Below are positions 8,985 to 16,977 of a DNA stretch of 39,250 nucleotides, in pieces (within the stretch, counting starts at the first letter, position 1; every line of letters starts with the position of its first letter). A program made the position numbers and the translations under genes. The stretch is from contig CAYSCZ010000026.1 of NCBI GenBank assembly GCA_964429655.1, positions 1-39,250 on the forward strand, written 5' to 3'. The notes under the pieces are model-generated. The model did not search any database. It had not been told where the DNA came from and was given only the letters and a program-made list of their open reading frames with translations. The stretch is from CAYSCZ01 sp964429655. Lineage in GTDB: Bacteria > Bacteroidota > Bacteroidia > Cytophagales > Cyclobacteriaceae.

Positions 8985-10048
8985 GAAGCAACATAAAATA
9001 CTGGCACTTACTTATGATCATTCCGGTTTTGGCTGCATGTAGCCGAAAGGAAGTCATTAATAACAAAAGGGAAACAATTAATGTCAAAGTATCTGATGTA
9101 AAGCTGGAAAAGAAACCAGTTTATCTGAGCTATACCGGTTCGGTTGAATCCTATGATCAATCTTTATTAAGCACGAAAGTAATGGGACAAATCAAATCAC
9201 TTGACTACCAGGAAGGTGACAGAATCTACAAAGATCAAATTATTTTGCGAATTGAAAATAGCGATCTGATTGCAAAGAGGAGCCAACTGGAGGCGAATCT
9301 TGATCAAGCAAAAGCTAACCTACAAAATACAAGCACAAACTACGAGCGTATAAAAAACCTTTATGAAAAAAAGAGCGCCACGCAAAAAGAACTTGATGAC
9401 ATCACCACGGCTTTAACATCTGCCAAAGCTCAGGTGAGTAGTTTAGAGAGCACTATTGAAGAGATCAAAGTGCTACTTTCATATACTTTATTAAAAGCAC
9501 CTTTTGATGGTTACATAACCAAAAAATTTGTGCATATGGGTAGTATGGCCAATCCGGGCCAGCCAATTGTGGCAATAGAATCTACGAACAGGCTAAAGGT
9601 GGTCGCTAAAGTTCCTGAGTCCGAAGTGGTTTACTTTAAAAGTGGCCAGGTGGTAGATGTAGTGTTTAAAGCAATCAATGATGATCTGAAAGGAACGGTA
9701 AAAAATATAAATCCATCTTCAAATTTTAGTGGTAACCAATATGCAGTTAACATCGAAATTGAGGAATCAATCTTACAATTGAAACCAGGTATGTTTGCTG
9801 AGGTCAAACTGGTTACCTATGAAAACCAGCAAATTACCTTACCCCGGCAAGCCCTGGTAAAAAAAGGTCAGTTGGACGGTGTCTATACGGTCAATACGGA
9901 TAACAAAGCGATGCTTCGCTGGATACGGACAGGTAAATCCGACGGGGAACAGGTTGAGATTCTATCCGGTCTTAACATAGGTGAGCGTTACATTACCTAC
10001 GCTGAGGGAAGGATTGAAAACGGACAGCAAGTAGCAATAACTAACTAA
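8981..10048 (+). CDS. RND efflux periplasmic adaptor lipoprotein (MFP)
   Basis: This 355-residue membrane-fusion protein has a lipobox ending LAAC (Cys at residue 20), so it is anchored by lipid. It has the HlyD/AcrA order: a barrel-sandwich half motif (about 55-95), a helical hairpin (about 95-160), the second lipoyl half (LLKAPFDGYI), a beta-barrel domain (VAKVPESEVVYF...) and a C-terminal membrane-proximal domain (LPRQALVKKGQLDGVYTV). It bridges the RND pump and the TolC-like channel. It overlaps the channel gene by 4 bp and precedes the pump gene by 8 bp. No metal-binding His/Met tract typical of heavy-metal adaptors is seen. Confidence 0.9.
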   Translation: MRSNIKYWHLLMIIPVLAACSRKEVINNKRETINVKVSDVKLEKKPVYLSYTGSVESYDQSLLSTKVMGQIKSLDYQEGDRIYKDQIILRIENSDLIAKRSQLEANLDQAKANLQNTSTNYERIKNLYEKKSATQKELDDITTALTSAKAQVSSLESTIEEIKVLLSYTLLKAPFDGYITKKFVHMGSMANPGQPIVAIESTNRLKVVAKVPESEVVYFKSGQVVDVVFKAINDDLKGTVKNINPSSNFSGNQYAVNIEIEESILQLKPGMFAEVKLVTYENQQITLPRQALVKKGQLDGVYTVNTDNKAMLRWIRTGKSDGEQVEILSGLNIGERYITYAEGRIENGQQVAITN

Positions 10049-10056
10049 TAGACAAT

Positions 10057-13000
10057 ATGAACACGGGAATAGCAGGCAACATAGCAAAGGCGTTCATTAA
10101 TTCAAAGCTCACACCACTGTTGATGTTGGCCTTCCTAATTATCGGGATATACAGCGCTTCATTGACCCCACGGGAAGAGGAACCACAGATAGAAGTACCT
10201 TTAGCAGATATTTTCATCCGGTACCCCGGGGCCAGTCCCTCAGAAGTAGAATCAAGGGTATCCAAACCATTGGAAAAAATTATCGCCAACATACCGGGAG
10301 TCGAGTATGTTTATTCAACCTCCAGCTCAGGATCAGCTTTAGTGATTATACAGTACTATGTGGGAGAGGATATTGAACGAAGCCTGGTGAAAATGTATAA
10401 TGAGATTGAAAAACACATGGATGAAATGCCGCCGGGTGTTAGTCTTCCGCTCATTAAAACACGGGCAATCGATGATGTACCGGTACTGGGTTTAACATTA
10501 TGGTCTGAAAATTATGACGACTACCAATTAAAGCGCCTTGCAAATGAATTGGTGGATGAAATAGAACAGGTTGATAATGTGGCCTCAACTAAAGTAAAAG
10601 GCGGAAGATCAAGAGCAATAAGGGTTAACCTCGATAAAAATAAGTTAGGCAACTATGGCCTGGACATTCTTTCCATAGCACAACAAATACAGGCATCAAA
10701 TCAGCAGATGGAAATCGGTGACTTTTCTCAAAACGACCAGAACTATCTGGTTCAAACTGGTGGATTTCTCAGATCAAAAGAAGACGTGGCCAACATTGTT
10801 GTGGGCGTAAACAACAACAGCCCGATTTATCTTCGACAGGTTGCTGAAATCAATGATGGCCCGCAGGAGCCCAGTCAATATGTAAGTTTTGGTTATGGAA
10901 GAGGGGCTGGAAACTACGAAGCTTACTCAGACCAGTACCCGGCGGTGACCATTGCTGTAGCAAAAAGAAAAGGAACTGATGCCATGCAGGTGGCAGAACA
11001 AATTATACATAAGCTGGAACATTTAGAACAATACCTTATACCGGATGATGTCCAAATATCTGTTACAAGAAATTATGGTGAAACAGCCTCCCATAAAGTC
11101 AGCGAGCTTTTGCTTCACCTGATCGGGGCAATAATCGCAGTAACCTTGGTGGTTACGCTTACTATGGGCTGGCGTGGTGGCCTGGTGGTATTCCTTTCGG
11201 TGCCTGTAACCTTTGCGCTAACACTATTTATTTATTACATGTTTGGGTATACCTTAAACAGGATAACCCTATTTGCATTAGTATTCGTAACGGGTATAGT
11301 TGTTGATGATTCCATCATTATTGCTGAGAATATGCACCGGCATTTCAAAATGCGCAGGCTGCCCTTCTTCCAGGCTGCTATCACTTCCATCAACGAAGTA
11401 GGGAATCCGACGATTTTGGCCACCTTCACAGTGATTGCAGCCGTGCTGCCTATGGCATTTGTATCCGGCCTTATGGGCCCGTATATGAGCCCCATGCCGA
11501 TAGGAGCCTCGTTGGCAATGATTTTCTCGCTTATCGTGGCGCTTATTATTACGCCTTTTCTTGCTTACCATTTATTGAAAGCTGAGAAAAATGTGGAAGA
11601 AAAGCCTTTCAAATTAGAAGAAACAAAAATTTATAAGCTGTATTATTTTACCATCAAACCGCTGCTTGATTCAGGTTGGAAACGATGGGTATTTATAGGA
11701 TCAATTACGGCATTGCTGCTGGCTTCCATGTCGTTATTCTACTTCAAATTAGTAGCCGTCAAAATGCTACCCTTTGATAATAAAAACGAGTTTCAGGTTA
11801 TCATAGATATGCCGGAAGGATCTACGCTGGAACGTACGCAGGTTGTTGCCAGTGACCTGGCCATGTTCTTAAGGGAACAACCGGAAGTGGTTAACTATCA
11901 AACTTATGTTGGGACCTCTTCACCCATTAATTTTAATGGCCTGGTCAGGCATTACGACTTGAGAAGAGGAAATAATGTTGGGGACATACAGGTGAACCTA
12001 CTGCCAAAAGGTGAACGCAGTGAGCAAAGTCATGGTATTGCAAAACGACTGCGGCCAGATCTTCATGAAATTGCAGACCGGTATAATGCCAACATAAAAG
12101 TTGTGGAAGTGCCTCCGGGTCCTCCGGTTATTTCAACACTGGTTGCAGAAATCTACGGGCCTGACATTGAAAAACAGCAATTCCTTGCCCGGCAGGTAAA
12201 AGACCTTTTCGAAGAATCAGAAGGTGTGGTGGATGTAGATTGGATGGTAGAAGACGATCAGACCGAATACCACTTTAACGTAAACAAAGAAAAAGCCATG
12301 CTGCATGGTATCGCCCCCGGCCAGGTCATGAAGGCATTAAAAATGGGGCTGGCCGGAGCAAATATATCTTCACTATACCAGGAGAAGGAGGTAGAAAATG
12401 TCCCTATAAAAATAGGTCTGAAAGAAAGTGAGCGGTCATCGGTACAGGCATTGAAAAAGATCACACTAAATAACCAAAGAGGTGATGCCATACCAATAGG
12501 TGACCTGGTCACCATCAATGAAGAAGTACAGGATAAAAGCATCTATCGAAAAAACCTTAAAAGAGTAACTTATGTGATGGCTGATGTGGCCGGCAGATTG
12601 GAAAGTCCGGTCTATGCCATTATGGATATCTCAGAAGCATTGAAAAATCTGGACATTCCCGAAGGGTATTCGTTGTATGAGCACTTCACCGACCAACCGG
12701 CTTCTCAAGAAGATTTTGCCTTGAAGTGGGATGGTGAATGGCATATAACCTACGAGGTATTTAGGGATCTTGGTGCAGCATTCGCTGTAGTATTAGTTAT
12801 CATCTACCTTCTGATTGTGGGTTGGTTTCAGGATTTTAAAGTGCCTATCGTAATGATGGTGGCCATACCATTATCCCTGGTGGGCATATTGATTGGTCAT
12901 TGGTTATTAGGTGCGTTTTTTACTGCCACTTCCATGATCGGTATGATAGCGCTGGCAGGCATTATGGTTAGAAATTCTGTCCTTCTCATCGATTTTATAA

Positions 13001-13320
13001 ATATCCGGTTAAAGGATAATATCCCCCTAAAGCAAGCTGTAATCGAAGCAGGGGCGGTAAGAACAACACCGATACTTTTGACTGCCGGTACAGTAGTTAT
13101 CGGAGCGTTTGTAATATTATTTGATCCCATTTTTCAGGGATTGGCTATATCGCTTATGGGTGGTTCAATAGCATCCACAGCGCTGACATTACTTATTGTA
13201 CCACTAATATATTTCATGACTGAACGGGGAAAACACAAGCAGCACAAAAAAGAATCTGAATCCTCCGGTGACAACAGTAATGAACGAAATCAGGAACAGG
13301 TAACCATAGAAACTCATTAA
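10057..13320 (+). CDS. RND-family efflux transporter permease
   Basis: This 1087-residue inner-membrane pump (ACR_tran family) has 12 predicted transmembrane helices and two large periplasmic loops (about 35-340 and 560-880). Helix 4 carries the proton-relay pair D417-D418 in GIVVDDSIIIAEN, as in drug-type (HAE) pumps. Heavy-metal RND pumps keep a different pattern in this helix. Helix 10 has the conserved IMVRNSVLLIDF. The N terminus (LTPREEEPQIEVPLADIFI) matches a broad RND clade of unknown substrate that is common in Bacteroidota. The tail after about residue 1060 is hydrophilic. With the adaptor and channel it should form a full tripartite exporter driven by proton motive force. The substrate is not shown by sequence. 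Confidence 0.93.
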   Translation: MNTGIAGNIAKAFINSKLTPLLMLAFLIIGIYSASLTPREEEPQIEVPLADIFIRYPGASPSEVESRVSKPLEKIIANIPGVEYVYSTSSSGSALVIIQYYVGEDIERSLVKMYNEIEKHMDEMPPGVSLPLIKTRAIDDVPVLGLTLWSENYDDYQLKRLANELVDEIEQVDNVASTKVKGGRSRAIRVNLDKNKLGNYGLDILSIAQQIQASNQQMEIGDFSQNDQNYLVQTGGFLRSKEDVANIVVGVNNNSPIYLRQVAEINDGPQEPSQYVSFGYGRGAGNYEAYSDQYPAVTIAVAKRKGTDAMQVAEQIIHKLEHLEQYLIPDDVQISVTRNYGETASHKVSELLLHLIGAIIAVTLVVTLTMGWRGGLVVFLSVPVTFALTLFIYYMFGYTLNRITLFALVFVTGIVVDDSIIIAENMHRHFKMRRLPFFQAAITSINEVGNPTILATFTVIAAVLPMAFVSGLMGPYMSPMPIGASLAMIFSLIVALIITPFLAYHLLKAEKNVEEKPFKLEETKIYKLYYFTIKPLLDSGWKRWVFIGSITALLLASMSLFYFKLVAVKMLPFDNKNEFQVIIDMPEGSTLERTQVVASDLAMFLREQPEVVNYQTYVGTSSPINFNGLVRHYDLRRGNNVGDIQVNLLPKGERSEQSHGIAKRLRPDLHEIADRYNANIKVVEVPPGPPVISTLVAEIYGPDIEKQQFLARQVKDLFEESEGVVDVDWMVEDDQTEYHFNVNKEKAMLHGIAPGQVMKALKMGLAGANISSLYQEKEVENVPIKIGLKESERSSVQALKKITLNNQRGDAIPIGDLVTINEEVQDKSIYRKNLKRVTYVMADVAGRLESPVYAIMDISEALKNLDIPEGYSLYEHFTDQPASQEDFALKWDGEWHITYEVFRDLGAAFAVVLVIIYLLIVGWFQDFKVPIVMMVAIPLSLVGILIGHWLLGAFFTATSMIGMIALAGIMVRNSVLLIDFINIRLKDNIPLKQAVIEAGAVRTTPILLTAGTVVIGAFVILFDPIFQGLAISLMGGSIASTALTLLIVPLIYFMTERGKHKQHKKESESSGDNSNERNQEQVTIETH

Positions 13321-13321
13321 T

Positions 13322-13624
13322 ATGAAATTAATAGCTTTTTTAACCCTCGATGATTACCAGGACATTCTAAAAAATATCCTGCAGCAACATAAAATCCCGG
13401 TTTTTAGCCAACTACCGGTTAAAGGATACAGAATACAGGAAACTAACCTGGGAGCAAGTTGGTTTTCCGGCAATTCAAACATTGAATACGCGGTCTTGAA
13501 TTTTTCCTTTCTGGAAGAAGCACAGGCGTCAAAATTGATGAACGCAATTAAAGCGGTCAATGAAAAAAGTGACCTTGAAAGGCCTATACATGCCTATCAA
13601 TTAAATGTAGAAAAAGTAGTATAA
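13322..13624 (+). CDS. Small PII-like (ferredoxin-fold) protein of the efflux operon
   Basis: This 100-residue soluble protein starts 2 bp after the RND stop. The predicted order beta-alpha-beta-beta-alpha-beta (MKLIAFLTL, DYQDILKNILQQ, strands around VKGYRI and EYAVLNFSF, EEAQASKLMNAIKAV, HAYQLNVEKV) fits the ferredoxin-like fold of PII-like proteins. DUF3240 proteins of similar size occur beside some metal RND pumps, so a distant relation is plausible. I do not see a nucleotide-binding T-loop of classical PII. A regulatory or small-ligand-binding role for the pump is inferred from position only. Confidence 0.65.
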   Translation: MKLIAFLTLDDYQDILKNILQQHKIPVFSQLPVKGYRIQETNLGASWFSGNSNIEYAVLNFSFLEEAQASKLMNAIKAVNEKSDLERPIHAYQLNVEKVV

Positions 13625-13645
13625 TAAATTAATAATAATATAATC

Positions 13646-13831
13646 ATGAGAGAACGAATTATCAGAGCAGTAGCGGGTTCGCTAATTTTATTAAGTGTAG
13701 CACTTGGGTATGCCATCAGTCCATGGTGGTTTATCCTTACAATATTTGTCGGTCTTAATTTATTTCAATCATCCATCTCAAAATGGTGCCTGCTGGAAGA
13801 TATTCTAAAGCATTATAAAGTACCCAAATAA
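13646..13831 (+). CDS. DUF2892-family small membrane protein
   Basis: This 61-residue protein has two transmembrane helices (about 7-24 and 27-45, joined by SPWW) and a short basic tail, which matches DUF2892 (the membrane part of YgaP-type rhodaneses). A single Cys lies in SKWCLLEDIL near the second helix, a position usual for the family. Stand-alone DUF2892 proteins are often found with sulfur-transfer or persulfide-handling genes. Here the protein closes the efflux operon, 21 bp after the PII-like gene. That hints at a sulfur-species role for the operon, which is an inference. A terminator follows. Confidence 0.8.
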   Translation: MRERIIRAVAGSLILLSVALGYAISPWWFILTIFVGLNLFQSSISKWCLLEDILKHYKVPK

Positions 13832-14221
13832 GGGGAGTATTTCTGGTTTATTGACTTGAAGGGGCTAGGCGAGCCCTTTCTTTTCTTTATCCTACAGAAT
13901 GGATTTTTTAAAGTCGCTTGTTGCACCTGTTTCCGCTATTAATAATCTCCCTTAGTTGATGGAAAGAAGTATAAAGGAAACCCTTTCTCAAAACTTCAGG
14001 TTACCTTTCCAATTTTGAAAAAGCTAGTAAAATGGTAAAAGATCTGATCATCATTTTCATAGCTGCCAGGAATTGTGCTTAGAAACTAAATATTTTATGA
14101 AAATTTATATAATTGACATTTAGAATAGCAATTTTTAAAATAGACCCAACTGAAAATAATGGGTAGATTGTGTTAGATTCTTCATAGAATTTATGAATTT
14201 TAATTCTGATAAACCAGAATA
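13832..14221. other. Intergenic region between efflux operon and PAS kinase
   Basis: The 390 bases hold the operon terminator near the left end and then AT-rich sequence without a coding region I can support. An ATG at 14193 opens a 10-codon frame (MNFNSDKPEY) that stops in an overlap with the TTG start of the kinase gene. It may be the displaced true N terminus of that kinase. No RNA gene is recognised. Confidence 0.6.
13859..13890 (+). terminator. Intrinsic terminator of the efflux operon
   Basis: AAGGGGCT (13859-13866) and AGCCCTTT (13872-13879) form an 8-bp stem with one G-T pair and a 5-nt loop (AGGCG), followed by CTTTTCTTTAT. It lies 28 bases after the DUF2892 stop codon, which supports one transcript ending there. 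Confidence 0.8.
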
Positions 14222-16360
14222 TTGAACTACCTCAACCGAATATTTAACGGGCCTAACAACCTCGTTGTCTTCTCACTGGATAATACTTACCGGTATGTTT
14301 ATTTCAACAAAAACCATTTTAATATCATTAAAGAGATATGGGGCGAAGAGATCAAATTAGGTCAATCCATGCTGGATGTTATTGGAAAGGAAGAAGATCG
14401 ATCTAAGGCCAAAGTAAATTTTGATAGAGCACTGAGAGGAGAAACTTTCACACTTGAAGAAGTGTATGGTGATGTAAAACTAAACCGTACACTTTATGAA
14501 AACTATTATGCACCATTTTTTGATGATAAAGGGGTTATCGCTGGTATAACTGTCTTGGTCACAGATAAAACGCGCCAACTGAACATTCAAAAAGACCTTC
14601 AAAAAAGTGCCCATTTATTGAAAGTATCCCAAAAAATAAGTCACCTCGGCCATTGGTTATGGGAAACAGATAGTGAAGATATTGAATGTTCTGAGGAGAC
14701 CTATCGTATCTTTGGATATGAACCTTATGCAGTTGATGTCGATCTGACATTATTTTTCGATTCAATAATAGAGGAGGATAGGGACAGAATTATTGAACTG
14801 AAGAATCTTTTACTAGTGAGCGGTGCCATACCTAGTATTCAAACCAAAATCAGACGCCCCAATAATGAGATACGGCACATTGAACTGCAAAGTGAAGTAA
14901 TGGAAAAAAATGCCGGAGGCTTTCCAGTTAGTATAGTCGGTACCATCCAGGATATCACAGAAAAAAAGCAATCTGAAATAGCCTTGTTGGAGAATGAGCA
15001 GAAATATAAATTCCTTGCTGAAAAGACTTCAGATGTAGTAGTACTATGGGATAAGGATTTTAATTTTCAATACATCTCCCCAAGTGTTGAAAAAGTTTTT
15101 GGTTACACTGCCAAAGAATATAACTCATTTGAGGCCACAGAGAATATTTATAAAGAAGATATTCCCATCGTTGAAGGAATCGTAGACAAAATAAATAACG
15201 GATTCGATGACTTTGAAAGTGAGTATCGTTTCTATACCAAATCCGGACAAATCATATGGTTGTTAACCCGAACCAAAGTGATCAGGGATGATAAAGGTAA
15301 TATGGTTAATGCAATTACCGCATCAAGTGACATCAGTGATAGAAAAAAAACCGAATTAGCGCTCAAAGAAAGTGAAGAAAGGTATCGTTTGCTAACAGAA
15401 GCCGCTCCTGTTGGAATAATGGTGCATACCGGTGGAAGAGTAACTTACATTAATCCTTTTGGATTATCCCTGCTTGAAGCTCAGAAACTTGAGGATATAA
15501 AAGGAAATGATGTGATGAAATATGTCCATCCTTGTAATTATGATGTTACAACAGAAAGATTAAAAAAACTATACAGTAGTAAAGCGCTTAATTATGCTGA
15601 GCCCATAGAGGAAATATTAATTACAGAGCAGAATAATGAGCGGGATATGATGGTTTCAGGCATAAGCATCAATTATAACGGACAGACCGCTGTATGCAAT
15701 GTGTTCCACGACATTTCCAATATAAAAGAAGCTCAAAGACAATTAGAGAAAGCCTTAAAAGAAAAAAACATATTATTCAAAGAGCTACATCATCGAATAA
15801 AGAATAACCTTCAATTGGTATCAAGCCTTTTGATAATAAAATCGCAATCAACCAATTATGAGGTACTTAAAGATTTTATCACGGAAACCATCGCCCGCAT
15901 TCAAACCATGTCCAGTATACATGATCAGCTTCTTAAACTTGAGGAAATAGATCAGTTAAATACCAAAGAATATATAGAAGAACTGGCCGGTCATCTACTG
16001 GAAAGGTACTCAACGAACCCAAAATTGTACGACCTAAATTTAAAGGTCGAAAACCATAAACTACACATTGATAAAATACTCACCTTAGGATTATTGATCA
16101 ACGAAATTGTGTCCAATGCCATAAAATATGCATACCCACAGGAAAAAGGTGGGGAGATCAGCATTTCGCTTAAAAAAAATGGGAATGTCTTTAATTTATT
16201 AATAAGTGATTTTGGCCAGAGTTTCTCATCTGAGCAACTCTCAAAAGAAAAACAGTCACTGGGTATCAAGCTTATAGAATTATTCTGCCGACAACTAAAA
16301 GGGCGCCTTCATTATAACCTTAATCACGGTGTTGAGTTTTCGGTTGAGTTTCCCGGATAA
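14222..16360 (+). CDS. Four-PAS soluble sensor histidine kinase (HisKA_2)
   Basis: This protein has 712 residues if TTG at 14222 is the start. Four PAS modules lie at about 10-115, 130-250, 262-380 and 390-505, with linkers of the SDISDRKKTELAL type. A HisKA_2 domain with H524 in ELHHRIKNNLQ follows, then a short HATPase_c (LGLLINEIVSNAIKYA, ISDFGQSF). No transmembrane helix is present, so it senses a cytoplasmic cue. In this kinase family the output is often a stand-alone receiver, and none is adjacent. The first PAS starts almost at residue 1, and MNFNSDKPEY is encoded in another frame immediately upstream (14193-14225). Adding one T near 14222 would join the two. A sequencing error, a recent frameshift and a real TTG start are all possible. 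Confidence 0.85.
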   Translation: MNYLNRIFNGPNNLVVFSLDNTYRYVYFNKNHFNIIKEIWGEEIKLGQSMLDVIGKEEDRSKAKVNFDRALRGETFTLEEVYGDVKLNRTLYENYYAPFFDDKGVIAGITVLVTDKTRQLNIQKDLQKSAHLLKVSQKISHLGHWLWETDSEDIECSEETYRIFGYEPYAVDVDLTLFFDSIIEEDRDRIIELKNLLLVSGAIPSIQTKIRRPNNEIRHIELQSEVMEKNAGGFPVSIVGTIQDITEKKQSEIALLENEQKYKFLAEKTSDVVVLWDKDFNFQYISPSVEKVFGYTAKEYNSFEATENIYKEDIPIVEGIVDKINNGFDDFESEYRFYTKSGQIIWLLTRTKVIRDDKGNMVNAITASSDISDRKKTELALKESEERYRLLTEAAPVGIMVHTGGRVTYINPFGLSLLEAQKLEDIKGNDVMKYVHPCNYDVTTERLKKLYSSKALNYAEPIEEILITEQNNERDMMVSGISINYNGQTAVCNVFHDISNIKEAQRQLEKALKEKNILFKELHHRIKNNLQLVSSLLIIKSQSTNYEVLKDFITETIARIQTMSSIHDQLLKLEEIDQLNTKEYIEELAGHLLERYSTNPKLYDLNLKVENHKLHIDKILTLGLLINEIVSNAIKYAYPQEKGGEISISLKKNGNVFNLLISDFGQSFSSEQLSKEKQSLGIKLIELFCRQLKGRLHYNLNHGVEFSVEFPG

Positions 16361-16380
16361 TCCATTAACAAGCTCAAAAG

Positions 16381-16405
16381 ACCTGGGTTAATTTTACTTC
16401 CAGGT
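16381..16405 (+). terminator. Small inverted repeat after the PAS kinase gene
   Basis: ACCTGG (16381-16386) and CCAGGT (16400-16405) form a 6-bp stem with a 13-nt T-rich loop, 20 bases past the kinase stop. There is no T tract after it, so it is a weak terminator candidate only. Confidence 0.3.
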
Positions 16406-16427
16406 ACCGAAAAATAACTGAATTCAC

Positions 16428-16867
16428 CTATTCATCCTGAGTATAGATCTTTGCCAATCTAAATCGTTGACCATGCATATAAAATATCTCTACGAGTTTT
16501 TCATCGACATGGACAATCCGGTATTCTCTAACCCCATTTTCTTCAAAAAGAAAATATTTGTCCTGAACATCTTTTTTGATTGTGGAAGGAGACAATATTT
16601 CAATAACCCCAGATTTGTCATTGGAATTTTGTCATGAAGGGTTAAAACCCAAAAAATCAAGTACTTAGGTCGAGGAGGCATAGCATCGTTAGGGTGACGA
16701 GCCAATAACATGTTAAGTGTCTGATTTGAAGTGATTTAACCATGTAATAGAAAGTCTAATGACAATTCTGGGTTTAATTCTACACATTCTTCAAAATGCC
16801 ACTGAAGATAATCGGCATGAGTATACCTTTTATTTACATCCAGTAGGCTGACATCTTCAATCATCAT
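16428..16867 (-). pseudogene. Uma2-family (DUF820) gene remnant, middle lost
   Basis: Read on the minus strand, 16867-16779 encodes a normal Uma2 N terminus (EDVSLLDVNKRYTHADYL, then QWHFEEC). 16621-16428 encodes the family C terminus (GVIEILSPST, then KKDVQDKYFLFEENGVREYRIVHVDEK, ending in TQDE and TAG). The roughly 90-100 residues expected between them are missing and are replaced by an insertion that carries in-frame stops and ends in the dispersed repeat. Uma2 proteins have a PD-(D/E)xK-like nuclease fold and are often multi-copy. This copy has lost the core of that fold and cannot be functional. The residue strings quoted here are split only to keep them short. Confidence 0.8.
16617..16778. 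repeat. Inserted element within the Uma2 remnant, includes direct repeat copy 2
   Basis: The segment replaces the middle of the Uma2 gene. Its right 54 bases (16725-16778) equal window bases 1-54. The two ends carry an imperfect inverted motif: TTGTCATTGGA on the plus strand near 16616-16626 and TTGTCATTAGA on the minus strand near 16764-16754. A short palindrome GGGTT-AA-AACCC lies inside the left end. Size about 160 bp, terminal inverted similarity and a second genomic copy fit a miniature mobile element or an IS remnant. No transposase is encoded, and the left boundary is approximate. Confidence 0.55.
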
Positions 16868-16925
16868 ATAGTTTATTATACTACTTGTGACACATATAGT
16901 TTATCCGGGCCTAAATTGTTTTGTA

Positions 16926-16955
16926 ACAAAAAAAGCAGCCTGCTAAGGCTGCTTA
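16926..16955 (-). terminator. Intrinsic terminator of the giant T9SS gene
   Basis: AGCAGCC (16934-16940) and GGCTGCT (16947-16953) form a 7-bp GC-rich stem with a 6-nt loop. On the minus strand the stem is followed by a run of seven T (complement of 16927-16933), 24 bases past the stop codon of the large gene. Confidence 0.88.
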
Positions 16956-16977
16956 TTACCGAGTTTTCTTATTAGGA

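Noticed and set aside
11235..11571. Minus-strand open frames inside the RND pump gene
   Set aside because: They are opposite strongly conserved transmembrane coding sequence, with no independent support.
16490..16711. A 73-codon minus-strand open frame across the Uma2 remnant
   Set aside because: Its translation is not family-like. The Uma2 residues lie in another frame on the same strand, and this frame crosses the insertion.
1..16778. Direct repeats as attachment sites of a 16.7-kb integrative element
   Set aside because: No integrase, tRNA or mobility gene lies inside the interval. The gene content is ordinary, and one copy is part of a small insertion in a Uma2 gene.
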